10,423 nucleotides of DNA, taken from the NCBI GenBank assembly GCA_031289835.1, contig JAITOW010000049.1, positions 1 to 10,423 of the forward strand. The letters run 5' to 3'. Made by a program: the position numbers and the translations under genes. The notes below the pieces were generated by a model. The model saw only the letters and a program-made list of their open reading frames with translations, was not told where the DNA came from and ran no database searches. Below are positions 8,537 through 10,423 of the stretch, one piece after another (the first letter of the stretch is position 1; every line of letters starts with the position of its first letter). This DNA comes from Puniceicoccales bacterium (lineage in GTDB: Bacteria > Verrucomicrobiota > Verrucomicrobiia > Opitutales > JAIRKQ01).

Positions 8537-9010
8537 AGGGAAACACATGCGAGGGAAATAAGGAAAGGAAAAAATGGGAAGGCGAGAAGCAGTTGGTATG
8601 GTGTTTATGAGGTGAAGGGGAGGAGGTATTGTGTAAACCTCGGCGTGGAGATTGGAGGAAACATCCCCGCATCGCTGCGTGATTTCGGGGATATTATCTT
8701 TGAGCGCGGTCGAGTGAGAGCACAGGAAAAACTGGAAGCGATAGTAAGGGAGGAGGAGCAGTTGCGCAGGATTTTTGAAATTACGAATGGCGATGAGTTT
8801 ACTTACCCGATAATTGTAACTGGAATTTGCACGGCCATGAGGAGGGGAGACTGCCGTTTGCTGAAATGGGGCGATGTCGACCTGCAGAATAACTTCATAT
8901 CTGTGAAAACTGCCAAAACTGGAGCACGGACTAAAATCCCGATCTGGCCGCTATTGAGAGACATATTCCTAAAAAAACAACGTTCCAAGGAAACCGGGGA
9001 TAAGCACTAA
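8537..9010 (+). pseudogene. Degraded tyrosine recombinase (phage integrase)
   Basis: The open frame after the stop at 8534-8536 encodes an N-terminal stretch WYGVYEVKGRRYCVNL. Counting from the GTG at 8612, residues 74-89 read TAMRRGDCRLLKWGDV, which aligns with the Arg I region of lambda Int-type recombinases (catalytic Arg 77). AKTGARTKIPI then carries the beta-hairpin Lys at 102. The frame stops at 9008-9010, before any HxLR, second His or Tyr nucleophile, so it cannot be active. Only about 40 residues separate the N-terminal part from the catalytic part, where about 100 are expected for the core-binding domain, so an internal deletion is likely. A good ribosome binding site (AGGAAAGGAA, 8561-8570) precedes an ATG at 8574 that is out of frame with the body. 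One lost base between about 8577 and 8593 would explain this. Its place beside the tRNA 3' end suggests the original phage integrated there. The family call is solid; the lesions are inferred by comparison from memory. Confidence 0.82.
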
Positions 9011-9269
9011 GAAGGCGCAAAATATCATGGAAGTCGTAAAATTTGCCACTGCCAAGCTCATTTGAGGAATGCTTTGGTTCCAAATCATGCCCTACGGTCA
9101 AATTTTGATCTCATAGCTCTTCTTGGGAGAGAAGTAATATTTGCTAGTTTCATTCTATCCCAAATGTCTCGGAAATCAGCGTGCGGAATTGTTTAGGCAA
9201 ATGCGCAAGGTTAGCTCTTTTATATGCAATGTTTCAGGGATTATTCTTGCAAACCCACTGGCATACTAT

Positions 9270-9284
9270 ATACTTTCAAAGTAT
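9270..9284. repeat. 15-bp perfect palindrome
   Basis: ATACTTT and AAAGTAT flank a single C. It could be a leftover operator-type dyad for a phage repressor, or chance in AT-rich DNA. No promoter or intact gene sits next to it. Confidence 0.3.
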
Positions 9285-9484
9285 CGGAATCATGGAGTAT
9301 GGATAAGATCTCGAAAAACATAGAGGCAAAGAAAAATTTGTTCATCCCCCAAGGAAAGTTTTAGTTCGATTCTACATATGTATGCTGAAACGAACTACGT
9401 AAATATTTGAGTAAACATCCCGTCTTGTCAATGACCTTGCCCGTTAAAAACTACTTCAAGTGAGTGGGGAAACGGGTTTCTAGG

Positions 9485-9508
9485 GGCTTTGGGAGAGGCT
9501 TTAGGAGG
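9485..9508. repeat. Two 12-bp imperfect tandem repeats
   Basis: GGCTTTGGGAGA (9485-9496) is followed directly by GGCTTTAGGAGG (9497-9508), and a partial third unit GCTT follows. Two mismatches separate the full units. The purine-rich pattern is local and lies in the non-coding stretch beyond the end of the decayed minus-strand genes. No function can be assigned. Confidence 0.45.
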
Positions 9509-9542
9509 GCTTGAAATTTGACCAAAACAGCAAAATCATCTA

Positions 9543-9626
9543 AAACGTGCAAAAATACTCCTGGAAACGGTCTTAAATTTTGGGATCGGCGGTGCCAATG
9601 TTGGAATAAAACTTCTTCTTCGCCAT
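9543..9626 (-). pseudogene. Truncated small phage gene of unknown function
   Basis: On the minus strand an ATG at 9626 is preceded, 8 bases away, by a GGAG ribosome binding site (9635-9638). It opens a frame reading MAKKKFYSNIGTADPKI and then a TAA at 9573-9575. The same frame continues for ten more sensible codons (DRFQEYFCTF) before a TAG at 9540-9542, so the first stop may have replaced a Tyr codon. It follows the chaperone-like gene in the same direction, as in a compact tail-gene operon. I do not recognise the family. A real 17-residue peptide is possible, but the context of broken neighbours favours a decayed gene. Confidence 0.4.
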
Positions 9627-9668
9627 TTCGTTGTCTCCGTAAAATCGTTATGAATTGAGAAAAACTGG

Positions 9669-9942
9669 CTAAATGACCGCGTTGGGGAAGTTAGGTTGCT
9701 GCGGGACATCGCGCAATGCGGCGGTATGCGATCACGGTGTTTGGTGGCAGAGAGGCGTCCGGCAACTGTGACCAATCGCACGCGCTCAGTAGGGCATTGC
9801 GCGTCCGCCTGGAAGCATTAAGAACATCATCCTGCGCCCGTATGGCTGCGTCCGCCTCCATGGCCATGCGCGCTGCCACATCATCGGCGGATAATTCCAC
9901 CAACTCACCGTTAACATATTCATATTGCTTATCTTCGTCCAT
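9669..9942 (-). pseudogene. Broken phage tail-fibre assembly chaperone-like gene
   Basis: The ATG at 9942 has an AGGGAG site (9948-9953) five bases upstream. The N-terminus MDEDKQYEYVNGELVELS, the helical Ala-rich middle and CDWSQLPDASLPP resemble small phage tail-assembly chaperones, which help fold or attach the tail fibre. After AYRR (about 9709-9720) the reading frame gives nonsense and stops at 9691-9693. In the neighbouring frame, however, ALRDVPQQPNFPNAVI continues and meets a TAG at 9669-9671 followed by Pro-Val. Family members typically end with an ALRDVPQQPxFP..WP-like tail. The sequence thus shows a frameshift (equivalent to a two-base loss) plus a Trp-to-stop change. Adjacent frames giving a joint family match is the main evidence that this is a pseudogene. 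The gene lies 27 bases downstream of the tail-fibre-like pseudogene. Confidence 0.7.
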
Positions 9943-9969
9943 ATTTTCTCCCTGTGTTAGATTTTTTCC

Positions 9970-10333
9970 CTAGGTATTAGAAAAACCAGCCACCAACAAT
10001 CGGGCATCCAGCGAAGTGGTAGATGTTAGCACAACGTTGCCGGAATCATCCACCACCACGCCAAAATTTATGGCCATGCCAGTGGCCAAGTATCCCTGGG
10101 GTGAACAAGTTTCGCGAGCCATCATAGGGGCATGGTGTCCGCTGCTATGGTGAGGGAAAAAATATCGCCATCCTGCTGCCAATCGGCCGCTGTGAATGTG
10201 TGGTGATGCCGTCCTCATCCTTCAGGCATAATTTTTTGCCAGCGGCGAATAGCGCGATGGCGCCCGGTGAAGGGGTGTCCGCCCCCGATGAGTCTCATAT
10301 CTCTATGTTCGTGTAATTCTGTATCTTAGCCAT
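9970..10333 (-). pseudogene. Broken phage tail-fibre-like gene
   Basis: An ATG at 10333 follows AAGGAA (10340-10345) at a 6-base spacing and begins MAKIQNYTNIEI. A TGA (10295-10297) then falls where Trp is likely, and the same frame reads on as DSSGADTPSPGAIALFAAGK. Near 10195-10204 the sense moves to another frame (TFTAADWQQDGDIFSLTIA), ending at a TGA at 10122-10124. The third frame supplies the C-terminus, including VVVDDSGNVVLTSTTS, which ends at a TAG at 9970-9972. The three pieces join into one protein of about 120 residues, beta-rich and Gly/Ser/Thr-rich, like small phage tail or fibre proteins. Its position just upstream of a tail-chaperone-like gene supports this, but the family call is weak. 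At least one nonsense change and two frameshifts make it non-functional. Confidence 0.5.
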
Positions 10334-10350
10334 TTTAAGTTCCTTTGTTA

Positions 10351-10382
10351 AAACGGAGCAGTCTGTTTAAGTTCGTCCGTTT
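10351..10382 (-). repeat. 7-bp inverted repeat upstream of tail-fibre-like gene
   Basis: AAACGGA (10351-10357) and TCCGTTT (10376-10382) can pair across an 18-base loop. Read on the minus strand the second arm runs into TTTT, so it could be the remains of a terminator or an intergenic stem between phage genes. The long loop makes it a weak candidate. Confidence 0.25.
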
Positions 10383-10423
10383 GGTATGTTTGCTCATGCT
10401 TTGAATATTAAAATTTTGCCCGG

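Larger units (their letters stand above)
9011..9539. other. Non-coding stretch inside prophage remnant
   Basis: No supported gene is seen in about 530 bases. The largest frame (9141-9323, plus, TTG start) has no recognisable motif and no convincing ribosome binding site. The frame just after the integrase stop reads AQNIMEVVKFATAKLI near 9018-9065, which could be a further scrap of integrase coding sequence, but this is weak. No HxLR or Tyr-containing recombinase C-terminus was found in any plus frame. The stretch is best read as decayed phage DNA. Confidence 0.5.

Noticed and set aside
8395..8672. Frames across the tRNA on both strands, including one ending LGAGLGFEPRTFRL
   Set aside because: This peptide is the well-known spurious translation of a tRNA gene. 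The cloverleaf explains the sequence fully.
9141..9323. Plus-strand frame of 60 codons with a TTG start
   Set aside because: No ribosome binding site, no recognisable motif, and it lies in decayed phage DNA.
9716..9973. Plus-strand frame of 85 codons
   Set aside because: It is antisense to the tail chaperone-like pseudogene, which has a start signal and a family-like sequence.
8516..10423. Second copy of the tRNA 3' end as an attachment site
   Set aside because: No matching repeat was seen by eye in the window. It may lie further right.
1..10423. CRISPR array, insertion sequence ends or rRNA
   Set aside because: No regularly spaced repeats, transposase motifs or rRNA signatures were seen on either strand.

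Overview
The window looks like bacterial chromosome: Shine-Dalgarno-like sites, sigma70-type promoter boxes, an initiator tRNA with an encoded CCA, and phage remnants. The host cannot be named from the sequence. The giant protein resembles the DUF3638/DUF3645 family, known from fungi and other eukaryotes and from chlamydia-like and some other host-associated bacteria. A member of the Planctomycetes-Verrucomicrobia-Chlamydiae group or another host-associated bacterium is therefore a reasonable guess, but only a guess.

Positions 1-8201 (minus strand) are a single open reading frame that starts at an ATG at 8201 and is still open at the left edge: 2,733 complete codons without a stop. It has its own promoter (TTGACA, 17 bp, TATTCT) and ribosome binding site. 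The product begins with a long, hydrophilic, acidic and probably disordered segment. A conserved Trp/Gly/His-containing segment lies near residues 430-465, followed by a very long helical and beta-rich middle. Near residues 2180-2500 there is an ATPase core resembling SF2 helicases (Walker A ending GKT, Walker B MDEVH). The C-terminal part lies outside the window. All sizeable ORFs on the plus strand here are shadows of this gene.

Positions 8202-8438 are a divergent intergenic region with TTGACA boxes facing both ways. Positions 8439-8515 encode an initiator-type tRNA-Met (CAU) with some non-canonical bases.

From the 3' side of the tRNA to the right edge the DNA looks like a decayed prophage. 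An integrase (tyrosine recombinase) remnant follows the tRNA directly, which is the classic arrangement for integration into a tRNA 3' end. It has a shifted start, appears to lack its core-binding domain, and lacks the C-terminal catalytic residues. About 500 bp of apparently non-coding DNA follows. Then, on the minus strand, come three broken small phage genes. Reading right to left they are a tail-fibre-like gene, a tail-assembly-chaperone-like gene and a third unrecognised gene. Each keeps its ribosome binding site but carries frameshifts and/or stop codons, two of them where Trp is the likely original residue. The only intact genes are therefore the giant ATPase-like gene and the tRNA.
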